From contig JAUGWO010000248.1 in the NCBI GenBank assembly GCA_049724395.1, positions 1 to 64,000 on the forward strand: a DNA stretch of 64,000 bases, given 5' to 3'. Within the stretch, counting starts at the first letter, position 1; every line of letters begins with the position of its first letter. Below, piece after piece: positions 20,807 through 37,852 of the stretch. A program made the translations under genes and the position numbers. The DNA comes from Spongospora subterranea f. sp. subterranea. Taxonomy: Eukaryota; Endomyxa: Phytomyxea; Phytomyxea; Plasmodiophorida. The notes below the pieces were generated by a model. The model was given only the letters and a program-made list of their open reading frames with translations. It was not told the DNA's origin and made no database searches.

Positions 20807-23800
20807 ATGACCACGATCGCCGGCCAGGCGCTGAGCTATTCGACAACCGAGGCGCGTTCCGTTCCTCATCGCGTCGAGTCGCAATCGCCGCCCGCGAGAC
20901 CGCCCTCGACCCATCACCGACCATTGCGCCCCGTCATCATGCGATCGGGCCTGGCCGTCCTCGAGGGCGTTCCATGGACGATATTCATGTTGATCGTGAC
21001 GATCGCCTCCTTGTTCATCGACGATATCCAGGCGACGTTCTTCAACATCTCGTCGGACGACGTGTTCGGCTATCTGAGCCTATTCATCCTGATCGTGTTC
21101 GCCATCGAATGGGTCGCCCTGTCCGTCTTCAACCCAAGATACCTCCTGTCGTTCTTCTTCTTCCTGGACCTGGTGTCGACCTTGGCGATACTTCCCCAGA
21201 TCCCATGGCTGGCGAACTGGGTCACCGGCGCCAGCGTCGTCGGGTCCATGTCGAACCGGCTCGTCCTGATCCGGGCGGCTCGCGCCTCCCGAGCGGGATC
21301 GAGGGCCGGCCGCTTGTTGAAGGCGGGGCGAATCCTGAGAATACTGAGGGTAGGGAAGGTCTATGCCTTTCTCGCTCAGCGCAAACCGGTTCAGGTTCGG
21401 CAACAACAACACACACACACATTGTCGCGAACACAATCGTTCATTCGTTGGTTTCGGGGTTGTCGATGTTGTTGACCGGCGAACAGTTGTTGGAAATGCG
21501 TTCTCGGCTTTCAATCGAATGGCGATTATTGTGTCACGATCTGATTGAACGAACAGGAAGTCGCTCGCCGTAGTGGAGGATGGTTGAACCGATTTCGTTC
21601 GGCTAAGCCGTCCAACGCCCCTGAGATGTCGCGGCCCCATTCCTCGCGACGCATGTCGACGTTCCCGTCGCTGAAGGTGCTGGAAGCGGACGCGCCGCAG
21701 AGCAAGGTCGGCGTTAAGCTCAGCGAGTTGACGACGCAACGTCTGGCCGTGATCGTCCTGGTCATGTTGCTGGCGATCCCGATCCTGCGCCATCACGACG
21801 ACGTCGTGGCGCCGCTGGTCGCGATGGACGACTTGATGGCGCTAAGCAACAACGCCACGGCCACGGGGGAGACGTTCGCGTTGGCGTTCAGGGCGTTCCT
21901 CGAGTTCAAGGATAAGCACTCGGTCCAGGAATGGAACGTGCTGTTGTTGCGAATTTCAGGTTCAGCTCATCAGCAGGTTTTCGTATCGGATCAGATCGTC
22001 TCATTTAGGATCAGGTAAATTTTATCGATTTCATTCAAACGAGTTCCTGTTTGCGCATTGTTCTTTCACCTTTGTTGGACTCTGTCCACCATTGTCATCG
22101 AATATTCGTCGCACTATTTCGATAGTTTTTGAGCTTTCGCGCGTAAATTTCCCGGAATCGGTTTGTTGTTTTTCGCGTCAGTTTTCGTGACCGCCGTTGC
22201 TTAGTGAAGTGGCGTCGTATTATGTGAGCGACGGGAACGAGTCGATATTCAGCGACCTAAGCCGATCGCGGAAGAACGGGTGGCTGAGCATGATCCTGAC
22301 CGTATTCGTGGTGGTGATCCTGTCCTGCGGGTCCATGGTCTTCTCCCGCGATACCGAGACCCTGATTATCGCCCCGATCGAACGGATGATCGTCCTGATT
22401 GATCGTCTCCGGAAGAACCCTCTGGTTCGGATCCCCAAACGTCGTTTCTGTTTTTCTGAAAACAAAAATTCGTGAACAACGTTTCAGTTTCGTCGACGAA
22501 CTTCGTGCGATGATTTCACGTTGATCGGTCCGTGTGTGTTTTAGGCTCGGCGACCAGCGAACGCCCAAGGCGGTAAGAAAGACGACGTCGCCACGATGGA
22601 GACGGGAATGCTAGAGCACACATTGCTCAAGCTGACCGCCTTGTTGCAGATCGGGTTCGGTGAAGCCGGATCCGCCATGATCGAGAAAAACATCAACGCC
22701 AACGGTAAATCTCCAAACACAGTTCTCGTCGGATTGGGAAATGGGTTTATCGTTTTGAGTTTGTGGTTCGATTTCTGGGCTCGCTCCAACGTTCGTGATC
22801 AGGTGAGCTGAATCCGATGATCGACGGCCGTCGAATATTGGCCATCTTCGGGTTCGTCGATATTCGCGGGTTCGCCACGATCAACGAACGCCTCGAGGAG
22901 AACATCATGCTGTTCGTCAACGAGGTACTGGGGGGGGATCATTCAGCGGCAACACGTCGCGGTTTCGACCCGCGCCATCTGTGCGCCCTGATCGTGTGTT
23001 GGCGAATGTTGGTTCAGGTCGCCGAGATCGTTCACATGGAAGTGCACAAAGCTGGCGGGGCTGTTAATCGTAATCTGGGCGAGGCGTTCCTTCTCGTCTG
23101 GAAAATCCCTCAGGTCAGTTCGCCCTGGTCCCAGATCACGTTTTCGTGCAGTTCGTTCGTTTTCGTGAGGATCAACGGTTTCCGGTGAAACTAGTTCCTT
23201 GGCGATTGTGTTTTGTCCTGGACAGACTGAGGTGAGATGATGGATGGGATCGGGCTGAACGGCGAATGTGGCTCAGATTGTGAAGACGGACGTAATGGAG
23301 AATCTGCTGGCGCGGCAGTTCCAGACGAAGGACGACTTCACAGACCTGACCGGTTTATCGCCCAAAGAGATCAAGTACCGTGTTTGGGTTTTTATCACGG
23401 CCGTTTTCCTCGATCCACCTCATTTGTTTTCGATGATCGAAACGAATTTCGGCAAAACAACATTATTTAGCTTTGTGTTCACACAGAAACTCATCTGCTT
23501 TGACAAATCGCCGTTGCTGAAAAACTGTTGATTGCCGATGGCGATGAGTGGGATCTGAGTTGGATGTGTGATAGAGCGGTAATGGAGACACAGCACTTAG
23601 CCAGCCAGGCGTTATCGGCGTTCATTCGCGTCATCTGCTCGTGCGCCAATCCGTCCAGCAACCTTCAGGAGCTCATCAAGCGATCCGAGCTGTCCGAGGT
23701 TCGGTATAATCTCGAAAACCGATGTCGTCGTCGCCGTGTGTTTTTGATCGGTCGCAACGATTTCGCCCACGACAGGTGTTCCTGAGCGGGAAGGTGCCGA

Positions 23801-24572
23801 TCGGGTGCGGTCTGCACATCGGCTGGGGCATCGAGGGCGCGATCGGATCCCGGTTCAAGATCGACGCCTCGTACCTGTCGCCGCACGTGAACACGGCCGC
23901 GAGGCTGATGGCGGCCACGAAACAATACAACGTCCCTCTCCTGATATCGGGACAATTCTGGTGAAAACAAAACATCAAACCCAATTCATTTCAGCCCAGG
24001 ATTTACGTTGACGAGATCTTTCGAATTCGCATCATATGGACATTTGTGCGATTGAAACTGTTCTGAGATGATGATCGTTGTAGGTCGATACTGCCGAAAA
24101 CGCCGCGATCGCGTTGCCGAATCGTGGATCGGGTGTCGGTGAAGGGGAGCAACGTCCCGATGACCATCTACACGTTCGATATCAATACGGTGATGCTGGT
24201 GAGGAATGTCAAACCGAAGGCGCTTGGCCATATTTTTTGGCCCTGATCTCCATGACCAAAACCGCCATCGAACGACGCCGCGCCGAACACCAGACCAAGT
24301 CCATGATCCGGAAGGCGAACGCCGATTTCGAGCGCGATAAACTGTTGAGCTCGCTCCAGGTCGGGATCGTGAAACCGTTCAGGGAGAATAACGAGATCGG
24401 GATCAGCGAGTATCTGGACGGTGACTGGGAATCGGCCCTGAAACATCTGCAGACGACGTTGCGGTTCAAACCCAGCGATGGACCGACGGAGAACGTGCTC
24501 GAGTTCATTCAGGCGAACGGCGGGAAGGCACCTGAGGACTGGAGAGGATTCCGCCCATTACAATCCAAATGA
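20807..24572 (+). CDS. Class III adenylate/guanylate cyclase with voltage-sensor-like N-terminus, 11 exons
   Basis: Exons 20807-21388, 21557-22014, 22205-22424, 22545-22704, 22803-22924, 23018-23113, 23277-23374, 23575-23698, 23776-23960, 24084-24198 and 24294-24572 join in frame to 812 residues. Residues 55-183 form four helices: S1, S2 (with E101), S3 (with D121) and an Arg/Lys-rich S4 (RLVLIRAARASR ... RILRILRVGKVY). No pore helix follows. Next come a TM segment (RLAVIVLVMLLAIPIL), an outer loop, another TM segment with a HAMP-like stretch (IAPIERMIVLIDRLRKNPL), and the cyclase: FGFVDIRGF (first metal Asp), NRNLGEAFLLVWK (second metal site, Glu where Asp is usual), and KIDASYLSPHVNTAAR (purine-site Asp, then conserved Asn and Arg). 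The C-terminal part (ISEYLDGDWESALKHL ... APEDWRGFRPL) matches the tail of the same family. It would make cAMP or cGMP at a membrane. An in-frame Met at 20732 is an alternative start. Confidence 0.88.
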
Positions 24573-24585
24573 ATCCGGATCGCGT

Positions 24586-25110
24586 TCATCCATTAAATAT
24601 AGCATCATCAGTGTTGGCGATTTCGTGTGAGCAAGCAGAATATCGATCAGAAAACGACACCGTTTGATCTGTTGCTGATACCGTGTCCGGAATGTCAATT
24701 GTGTTTACCTGCAGCTGATTGTCCAGATCAGACAAACAGTAGAACAGGGTGATGAAGTTGCTGTGTGATAGAATGACCGGCCCATGTGTCAACGGAGGGG
24801 TATTCAACCGGGATTGGGTTTTCCAACGAACGGTGAATGAAGTCTGGGAATGAATCTTTCACAGGACAGTTGTATCGGATTGCCAGTAGTTTCAGATAGT
24901 TCTTCTCGGTTTGAAGTTTGAGGTGAATCCGCAATCCGCAGCACACAAGAGCAGAAGAATCATCGTTATTCGCTTGTTGTCGAAAATCCTCGTCACTGCA
25001 ATTGGCTCAAAAATGGACGAAGAACGACCGATTTTGTTTTCTTTGAAGGTTTCTAGTTGTCCAGCGCGACAGCCGACCAAAATTTCAAATACGTAATATT
25101 CAACGCAATC
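24586..25110 (-). CDS. Unidentified coding-like exons
   Basis: The minus-strand stretches KNYLKLLAIRYNCPVKD, DFIHRSLENPIPV and GPVILSHSNFITLFYCL, then SDLDNQLQ, look coding and could be joined by one short intron near 24790. They lie just beyond the stop of the TMEM120 gene, on the same strand. I could not fix start, splice sites or family. It may be a small separate gene. Confidence 0.28.
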
Positions 25111-25152
25111 AAGCAGTAGCTGATGAAGACCTGATACTCATTTATAATAAAT

Positions 25153-26822
25153 CTAAAGCGAACGCTTTTTCTGTCCTGTGATCTGCTGTCGACGTTGTGT
25201 TCGCTTCTTGAACATGACGCGCGTCGTTGCAATGCCGTTTCCAATTCCGAGTAGGATTATCAATAATCCATTGACTACCATCTGTACTCCAGGTTCAAAC
25301 ACTAAAATCCCAGCAATGGCGTTGAAAGTACATTCCACCCGATTTCATGTAGCTGCCGCGATTTCAATAAGAGCGTAACGCCGGTGAAAACTTGACAAAC
25401 CTATCGGGAGATTGGTTCATTCACGATAAGTCAACTGGCTCAAGATAAATTACGTAAGTAAGATACAGAAGAGGAATAAGAATCGCTAAATCGGTCGGCT
25501 TCTCCACGATGGTCTCTGATGAAGAAATGTCGAGCTCTCCCGCTTTACCTAAACTGGTCCTACACCGATACGAGACTACCATTATATAACAAAACCAGCT
25601 AGAGTATGAAATCCACGAAATTTGTGTCTATCGCAAGAAAATCAAGAGCTCACAGCACAAAACAGAAATATATTTTTTCTCAAGCCGATTTGAACAAAAA
25701 GGGGGAGTGCAGACAGATATATCAACTGCAAAATAGATCACCGAAGATAGCTTACCGGACATAATGCCGTCTATTTTGATATTGTGACTGAAGAATCATT
25801 ATGATTCCCTGCCAGAACATCAGCACGGCAAAGTGACCGACGAACCAACGATCTATTGTCAACACATTGGTTTTTGATTACCGGCAGCAAATGTTTGATT
25901 ACATCCAGCTGTATCAGGCCACGTTAGGGTAATAATGCAACTGATGGCGGCAATGTAATGATGCACAATCCACCACTGCTCGATTCGACTGCCATTGCAT
26001 AGTAGCAACCCTTCCCGAAGCGATAACGACACATAGAAATAGAGAAGCCATAACTGATGTAAACTAGAGGGGATAATTTGCAATCGATCAGCACAGAGCT
26101 TCGCGCAGCAGGCAGATAACAGTGTTGATAAAATCGGACGATGAACCAACAGATCTGGGGCCGAAATTGCACTATGATAACGTACATTCCAACAAAACGG
26201 TTCTGTACTAGCAATAACTGTATAACCGGAAACGCCATGAAGATAACAGTAGATCTGGCTTTAAAGGTATTGTACGAATTCTTCATTGCAAACAATTCCG
26301 AACGCTTCCAAACTATAATGAGCAGAAACGTCATCACACAGGAAATAACTGAATGTTTTGACAATTGCCAATTTTCACCTTTGGTATTGATGCGTTCTCC
26401 TAAAAATAGTCGAAGGCAGCAGGTCCCGCGACGTGGTTCTATTGTTTTTAAACGGTCGAGATGTTGGCGAATAACTTCCAAACGCGACTGGAAAGCCTCG
26501 ACTTGTTCAGGAGCCAGGTTCGGTCGCAACTCCGACATTAGATCGAGCAGGTTTCTGCTTTCGCGGTACTAAGAAAGACGTCAACTGCGATAATTTCACA
26601 ACAAGCCGAACAAAACCCTCACTTGGCGTTTTCCTTCATTAGAAATTGCTTCGAGACTGGAAAAGCTCGAGTTTAAAGTTTCTAAAGCGGAGGACAGCTT
26701 CATGTCCAGCACGGCCTATGTACGCCAGCTTTAGATGTAGGCACGGCGATTGAAATTCCCAGAACCTGTCCCTTCTCGTAGTCGGTCAGAGCCGAATCGA
26801 ACATGGCGACTTCATCCTCCAT
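25153..26822 (-). CDS. TMEM120: TMEM120 (TACAN/NET29) family membrane protein, 9 exons
   Basis: On the minus strand, exons 26822-26766, 26697-26623, 26568-26379, 26312-26199, 26154-25903, 25852-25756, 25559-25454, 25400-25332 and 25281-25153 join in frame to 362 residues (animal TMEM120 has about 343). The N-terminal 100 residues are a coiled coil (SSALETLNSSFSSLEAI, RNLLDLMSELRPNLAP), followed by the FLG box (CLRLFLGERIN), the FAMKNSYNTFKARSTVIF helix, the family signature LREGLLLCNGSRIEQWWIVHH with ITLTWPD, and the final membrane helix before a basic tail (FKKRTQRRQQ). In animals these proteins lie in the ER and inner nuclear membrane and affect fat-cell differentiation; the fold resembles the fatty-acid elongase ELOVL, with a CoA-binding pocket. 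A channel role has been proposed and disputed. Confidence 0.93.
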
Positions 26823-27750
26823 AATCGCTTGCGTTTGTGGATATGATGAGGACTCCCAGTGGGCACTCACTCAATCAACTGCGAGTGCGCACCATCATCG
26901 CGCGTCCTGGAATATGCCGTCGGCGCCTGTCCATCTGACAGCTGGGCGCGTCTACAATGTACTGTACCACTGGTCAGTAATAATTGATCTACACCGTGTG
27001 ACTGCTGTATTTAAGTGTCGGCCACCCCGCACTAGCGGTAATTTTCAGTTGTGGACCGTTAATGTGCAGTACCGCACCGCACTTGATGATCAACGGTAAT
27101 AATTGCGCGCCGTCGTCCCCACAGTCAACTGCATTTGGTCCAGCGCCAACGCCGCGTGAAATTTCCTCAGATGAGGGAAACGACGCTGGTCTGAGACAGT
27201 TGTCCGAATTTGGTCTAGGACACCGGACACAACTGGGTCACGTTTTTGGGACACTTGGAGCTTACAAGCACAATTTAGCGACGACGAATGTAATCGCCGG
27301 TCGTCCCGATCGCCGCTGCACCCCACTGACGATCCGAAACAGCGGTGTTTACAGCCCTGCGGACGCTTTCCTGAAAGACAGACTTTGGCGAGGGTCGTTC
27401 CAACAGTGTTCCTTTTCCGTTATATTTAGGAAGCACGAAAATGTGGCAAACATTCCCGTCAAATGCGAAGCGTTGCTTTGAACTCGAAGTTCATCCCTGA
27501 AAAGAAATCTGATGCCAATTTTACTGCGTTATCAAATTTCGTTTATTGAAAGTATACGTTAAAAGGCGATGTCTGTGTTAGATTGCAACAGACACAGTTT
27601 TGTCGTTGATCGCCGAGTTCTCCATGATGTCGTATCTCGGAACAACACTCTTTAATGTCTTATCATTTTCTTACCAACGCCATTTGTTTTTTTAACCACT
27701 CTAAACTAGCACATATTTGCATGTCCAGCGTCTATTCATAACGAGAGCTG

Positions 27751-28811
27751 CTACGCTGCCGCTTGGATCATATCCTTGTTGATACCAATATCGTCAATGA
27801 AATGGGCACTTCGCAAATGGTTGTGCAATGTGGTTTTACGCGACGATCCCATTCCACAAATTGCGCAATGGAACAGCTTCAACCCTGAATGCACTCGCTC
27901 GTGTCTCTACGAAAACCATTTCAGCAACGGGGTCGCAATGGTCGACGAAAACCATCCACCTTCAGGTTGGATTTCTGCGAAAACATTCTCGGGCACAAAG
28001 TGCAATGAAACGGACGTTCACCGGTGTGGGTTCGAATATGTGTCACTAAATATATCGTCAATGAAAATATCGTCGAAACGACGACGGATTAACGACCTAA
28101 ATTGCTATTTTGATGGAAAGCCTTGAAGCAAACCGGGCACTTGAAATGCCGTTTTCTGGCCTTGTTGTGCGGGAATTTGTCGTTGTTCGCGACAGGGCGA
28201 AACGCGGATACTGCGAAAGAGACGCTGCTGGCGAATTGAAATTCGTGGCGAGGCCCGTTGCCTCGGCAACCGTGGCACCGGCACCGATCGAACCGGTCGT
28301 GTTTCGATTGGGGGATCACCTGGACGATGGCCGACCCCGTGCGTATCGCCATCGTATCGTTACAGCTCGCCGTCGTTGCGCCCAGTAACGCCAACTGATG
28401 ATGCGTTATGGGCCACGTCAGATGCAATTTGGACAAACGCATGTGCTTTACTACTCGCGAGACGGGGTCGCGTGTTGTGTCCAGAAGCGTCTGGAACCGA
28501 CCCGGAAAGCAATCAAAATGGGAACGACCAGTGCCACCTTCGTACTGGGGAATCATTTCCCCAAGTCGACCACCGAACTTCTCGAACAGTTTGTCGATTT
28601 TTTGTTCTGGAATGTGGCCCCCTCATTTCGGGGCCGTTTCCCGTTGCAGGTTATTAGACCGCTCGCCTAATCTGATGGCCAAACCGAACCAATGGATTCC
28701 TCGATCGGGACAAGTCGTGATGTGCATTTCCGGTACGACCTTGGAAATGACCTTCAAAGGTTCGTCCGATTCCCGGCTGTAAATGCAATGAGTTCCGATT
28801 TTCACGCTCAC
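27751..28811 (-). CDS. C2H2 zinc-finger protein (three fingers, 5' end unresolved)
   Basis: Three tandem fingers are spread over three exons: finger 1 ([16 protein letters not shown]) in the exon ending at 28097, finger 2 ([17 protein letters not shown], preceded by the linker HTGERP) in 28045-27960, and finger 3 ([16 protein letters not shown], then HNHLRSAH) in 27906-27751. Introns of 51 and 53 bp keep the frame. The HTGERP linker is typical of DNA-binding C2H2 factors, so a nuclear transcription-factor role is likely. Upstream, frames at 28380-28556 and 28623-28811 look coding ([34 protein letters not shown]) and are probably N-terminal exons of the same gene, though the joints and start are unproven. 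Confidence 0.8.
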
Positions 28812-28839
28812 ATAAAAAATACTAATTCTTGGTGACTAC

Positions 28840-29694
28840 CGGCGGTGGGCTAGCCCTATTCAAGATCTCCTTGGACGCGAATTCGTCGCCTGATTTGATT
28901 GTTCCACAAGTGGTGTTCTCTGTAAACGGGTCGTTGATCAGCTTGATTACGGTTTTCTCAGCCCATACAGGATTATCAGCTAACGGCCATTTTCATTGTC
29001 GCGGTTTTTTTTTGTGTTTTTTTTAATTTGGATGTCGTACACCTACTCGCTCATCTTTGATGATTGAATTGGGAATTCCGAGGATTTTGACAGCACGAGT
29101 CTTGGACCTGGGAGGTATTGAACAATATGCTGCACACAGCAGGCTGATTTCGTTTGTCGATTGAGGGCTCGGTTCAGCCCTTGACCCCATTTTTTTCCAC
29201 ATTGCCTCTCTAATTGCCAACCTTGATCTATGATTGCGGCACAGTGGGTCAAATGATGATGGCCACCAGAATTAAAATTAGATCTCGAAATATAGACAGC
29301 AGCAGGGGCGGTATTTTGCCGAAACAGACAAGATTGTTTGAGGAAACAAGTTTTTGTTTTCATTGTTTCGTTTTTGAGAAGCGCTTATTATCAAAGTATC
29401 ATCAAATTTTGGTCTGTTTATGAAAAGACCAGAAAAGCACTGTGTTTAGAATTATCATAGTTGAAACTCACATTTTGAATAGACTTTTGACTTATCTCCT
29501 CGTCAGTTCCCGTGAAACCATGTTTGGCCCTGGGAAAGTATTTCGAGACAGCGCCGGGCAAGAAAACGCTGGAAACTGCATTTGATGTTGGACAGGCTCC
29601 GGACAGTCCATAACTCCACGATCGGTAATCCAAATAACAAGATTACGATTGCGGCGACTTCCCCCAGTTTGATCTGAATAAGCTTCGCCTCCAT
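28840..29694 (-). CDS. Unresolved minus-strand gene with one N-terminal membrane segment
   Basis: The frame MEAKLIQIKLGEVAAIVI, followed by LLFGLPIVELW, starts at 29694 and has a single strong hydrophobic helix. Further coding-like pieces follow on the same strand (AAYCSIPPRSKTRAVKILG at 29040-29130; NPVWAEKTVIKLINDPF near 28960). The layout loosely recalls PIG-S-like proteins (one N-terminal helix ending in a GLP turn), but no decisive motif was found. These exons might also belong to the zinc-finger gene downstream. Confidence 0.3.
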
Positions 29695-29950
29695 AGGCGT
29701 CGCGTAGGTTGTTTCGTCAGGTTCGCCGCCAACATACGTAGGCTTCGGGTTGGCAGGTTTCCTCGCGTACTGTAGAGTGTACCCAAGAGTCTGACGTTAC
29801 CGTGGCGCTACCACCGTCACGGTCCAGACTACCATTGGTGGCGCCATATCTTGTTGACTGTGTGAACCGATTCCAATACGGAGCTCGGAGATTTTATTTG
29901 TTCGTTATTTGTGAGCGGGGAATCGACGCGCGCGTCCAATCAGGGGTGGA

Positions 29951-31204
29951 ATGTCATCCGGGGATTCCATAATCGGCGTCGCCTGCTCGGATTCCGCCGT
30001 TGCATCCGGCAACGTCGGCCAGGTTGCGGTCGAGGCTGACCCGAAATTTCCCGCGCCCATCGATGGCTCGCCTGTCGGCTGCTTCGACCAGCCGAATGCG
30101 CCGTCCGAAGGAGAGACATTCGATTGCGTTCGCAGTATGGATGTGAGGATGAATACGTATAGTCATGCGAATGGGTTTATGGTCGCCAAAACTACAAGCC
30201 CTTTTCATGAGGCCGCTTCGAAATTGCTGTTTAAATGCGAATCCGGAACCAAGGCGATCCAGCGTGGGTATTATTATTGCAACTTCAAGGACCCAGATCG
30301 GAAGAGCGATTATGCGGTTCGGACGACCTGTCCCTGTCGCGTCCCGTTCACGTTCAACCGCCAGATCATGAAGTATATATTCAAGACGCCGGTTATCGAA
30401 CACAACCATCCCATTGCCGATAATGAGAATGCAGCGGGGGCGCTGCTTCTGCTGAACTACGAACGGCAGCTTTTGCCATCGGAACTGGAACAGATCCAGC
30501 AACTCTCTCTGTACAATCTCTCACTGCCGAAAGTTCGGGAAATGATTCAGATCGCGCATCCAGGACGGAACTACACGACACCATTGCTGTCACGATTGCT
30601 CAACAAAGGGAAAAAGAAGCGTTGTTGCCCGACGAAGAATGAACCTGTTCCAATGGCGAAATTTGCGTTTTCTCCACCGTCAGAACAAACCAGCATTCTC
30701 CCCGCTTCCACGATCGATTTGTCCAAGTCGGCGATGAACTTTCCGTCAACTAATCTTCCTTGCTCTGGGGATGATATCGGATACGTTCCTAGCGAGACGA
30801 ACGAATGCTGCGCGCAATTGCATAAGAAATTCTTGAAGGTGATCGGTCCTGCCAGCACCGATTCCAACCTTTACAAACTCATGATGTCGATTCTGTCGGC
30901 GTTTGACGCGTATGCATCAGACTTAGAGCGTCAGACCGTTGTATCTGCGACAGTCGCGTCAAGGCCCGATGGGTTAGCGTCCCGGGATTCAAAAAATAAA
31001 CGACAGCGCATCGAGGGTGAGCCGTTTGACTCAAGTTCATCCACGTGTCCAAGCAAAAGCCCATCCTTCTTTGATTTCCACAATGAGGAGAACGCTTCCT
31101 GCAAAACGGGTCCCATTCAGCGCGATCTGGTACCGGATGGTATTGTGTTTGATTCTCGTCTCGTTTCGATATTTTCTGACACTCGACGCTGTAGAGATTT
31201 TTAA
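29951..31204 (+). CDS. FAR1-like (WRKY/GCM-type zinc finger) DNA-binding protein without transposase domain
   Basis: A single-exon frame of 417 residues. Residues about 60-165 form a FAR1-type DNA-binding domain: a Phe/Trp-like helix region, then the zinc ligands in TTCPCRVPF and the HNH motif in VIEHNHPI, with basic strands between (GYYYCNFKDPDRKSDY). This domain is otherwise found at the N-terminus of Mutator-like transposases and in FHY3/FAR1 regulators. Residues 165-220 (PSELEQIQQL ... LLSRLLNKGKKKRCC) add a helical, basic segment as in MULE proteins before their catalytic core. The remaining 200 residues are Ser/Pro-rich and acidic with no DDE or SWIM domain. The frame is intact over its whole length, so it is probably a host gene and possibly a tamed transposase part. 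Confidence 0.72.
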   Translation: MSSGDSIIGVACSDSAVASGNVGQVAVEADPKFPAPIDGSPVGCFDQPNAPSEGETFDCVRSMDVRMNTYSHANGFMVAKTTSPFHEAASKLLFKCESGTKAIQRGYYYCNFKDPDRKSDYAVRTTCPCRVPFTFNRQIMKYIFKTPVIEHNHPIADNENAAGALLLLNYERQLLPSELEQIQQLSLYNLSLPKVREMIQIAHPGRNYTTPLLSRLLNKGKKKRCCPTKNEPVPMAKFAFSPPSEQTSILPASTIDLSKSAMNFPSTNLPCSGDDIGYVPSETNECCAQLHKKFLKVIGPASTDSNLYKLMMSILSAFDAYASDLERQTVVSATVASRPDGLASRDSKNKRQRIEGEPFDSSSSTCPSKSPSFFDFHNEENASCKTGPIQRDLVPDGIVFDSRLVSIFSDTRRCRDF

Positions 31205-31819
31205 AAATCAAATTTTGAAGGAGGTTGTGGACGCTACAGCAGTTGGGGCAGAGCATATAGGTTCGTCTGATTGCATAGTACAGGGTTGGAATATGTCGTA
31301 TAACTTTCTGATCACTATTCTGACTTTACAATTCAAAGGTCAACTGGGGATATCATCGGGGGCATTAAAGGAACCACAGCAATCGCTCAACGGCCAAGAT
31401 TCTACTTCGATGTGTCAACGAGACCATGGTAATATGGGAACACAACTCCTCAATCCAGCTCTGGTATCGATAATTGTTTATCAGATTCTGAAACGAACGT
31501 TGGCCTTATGCGTGATGATATTCTAGAAGGTATCATTGTTTCATCCATCGAATCTAACAAACAGCAAGGTATTAATGAAGCTCGACCCACAAAATGATCA
31601 CTATTGGTTCTTACTGCAATTTATGTACAGGATTGAATGATTGCATTCGTGCTGAAGTTCAAGGTGTCATTGTTAAATCTGCATTGTCGTAATATCGTGT
31701 AGTAAGATAGCGAAACTCCTCACAAGTTCTGGGTGACACGGGTTAACTTCCCTGTTCTATACTTGAATTCATCAACTAATAATACTAATAAGAGACAGTT
31801 GTCATTTTATCTTCTAATC

Positions 31820-37299
<5,480 letters not shown>

Positions 37300-37852
37300 C
37301 GGATTGGGTGTCTACACCCATTTTAGGGCACAGCTCTTTCTAAAGTACCGCGTTAACCCACCGATTTTTCAAATGAGGGTATACTGGAATACGATTTAGG
37401 AGGGTCCTGGTCTCGGTCGATATTAGTGAATTAGCGCCATCTCTGGAGATTGACGGATGACGTGCACAATCAGATCAATGATTCTCAGCCTCGGCGCAAT
37501 CATGATCGTAGATACGCGGCACCTTGATTGAAAATGACCACAAACCGACCCATATTGCCTGAAGGATGTCTCCAATCCCCCGTCAGTCGGTTAATTGCAG
37601 CTGTCGCCATCGACTTCTCGGTGCGGATTGAGTGACGGCTCGCTCATACACTGGCTAGAACAAAAACTATGTCAAGACGATTATCAACGCCCTTGCCACA
37701 TTGGAATTGAACAAGCTAAATACTCCCAGTTGAAACGTCGATTTCACAAAGTCAACGACCCAATTGTACTCATAAATAGCATTCTCGGCTGTTTCTGGAT
37801 ATTATGGGAACACTGGCGTACGCCATGAGAATTAAAACAAGGCTGTTCACAC

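Noticed and set aside
20974-21796. Long frames in other phases and on the minus strand over the first cyclase exons.
   Set aside because: They are shadows of a GC-rich exon; only the frame with the voltage-sensor helices joins the other exons.
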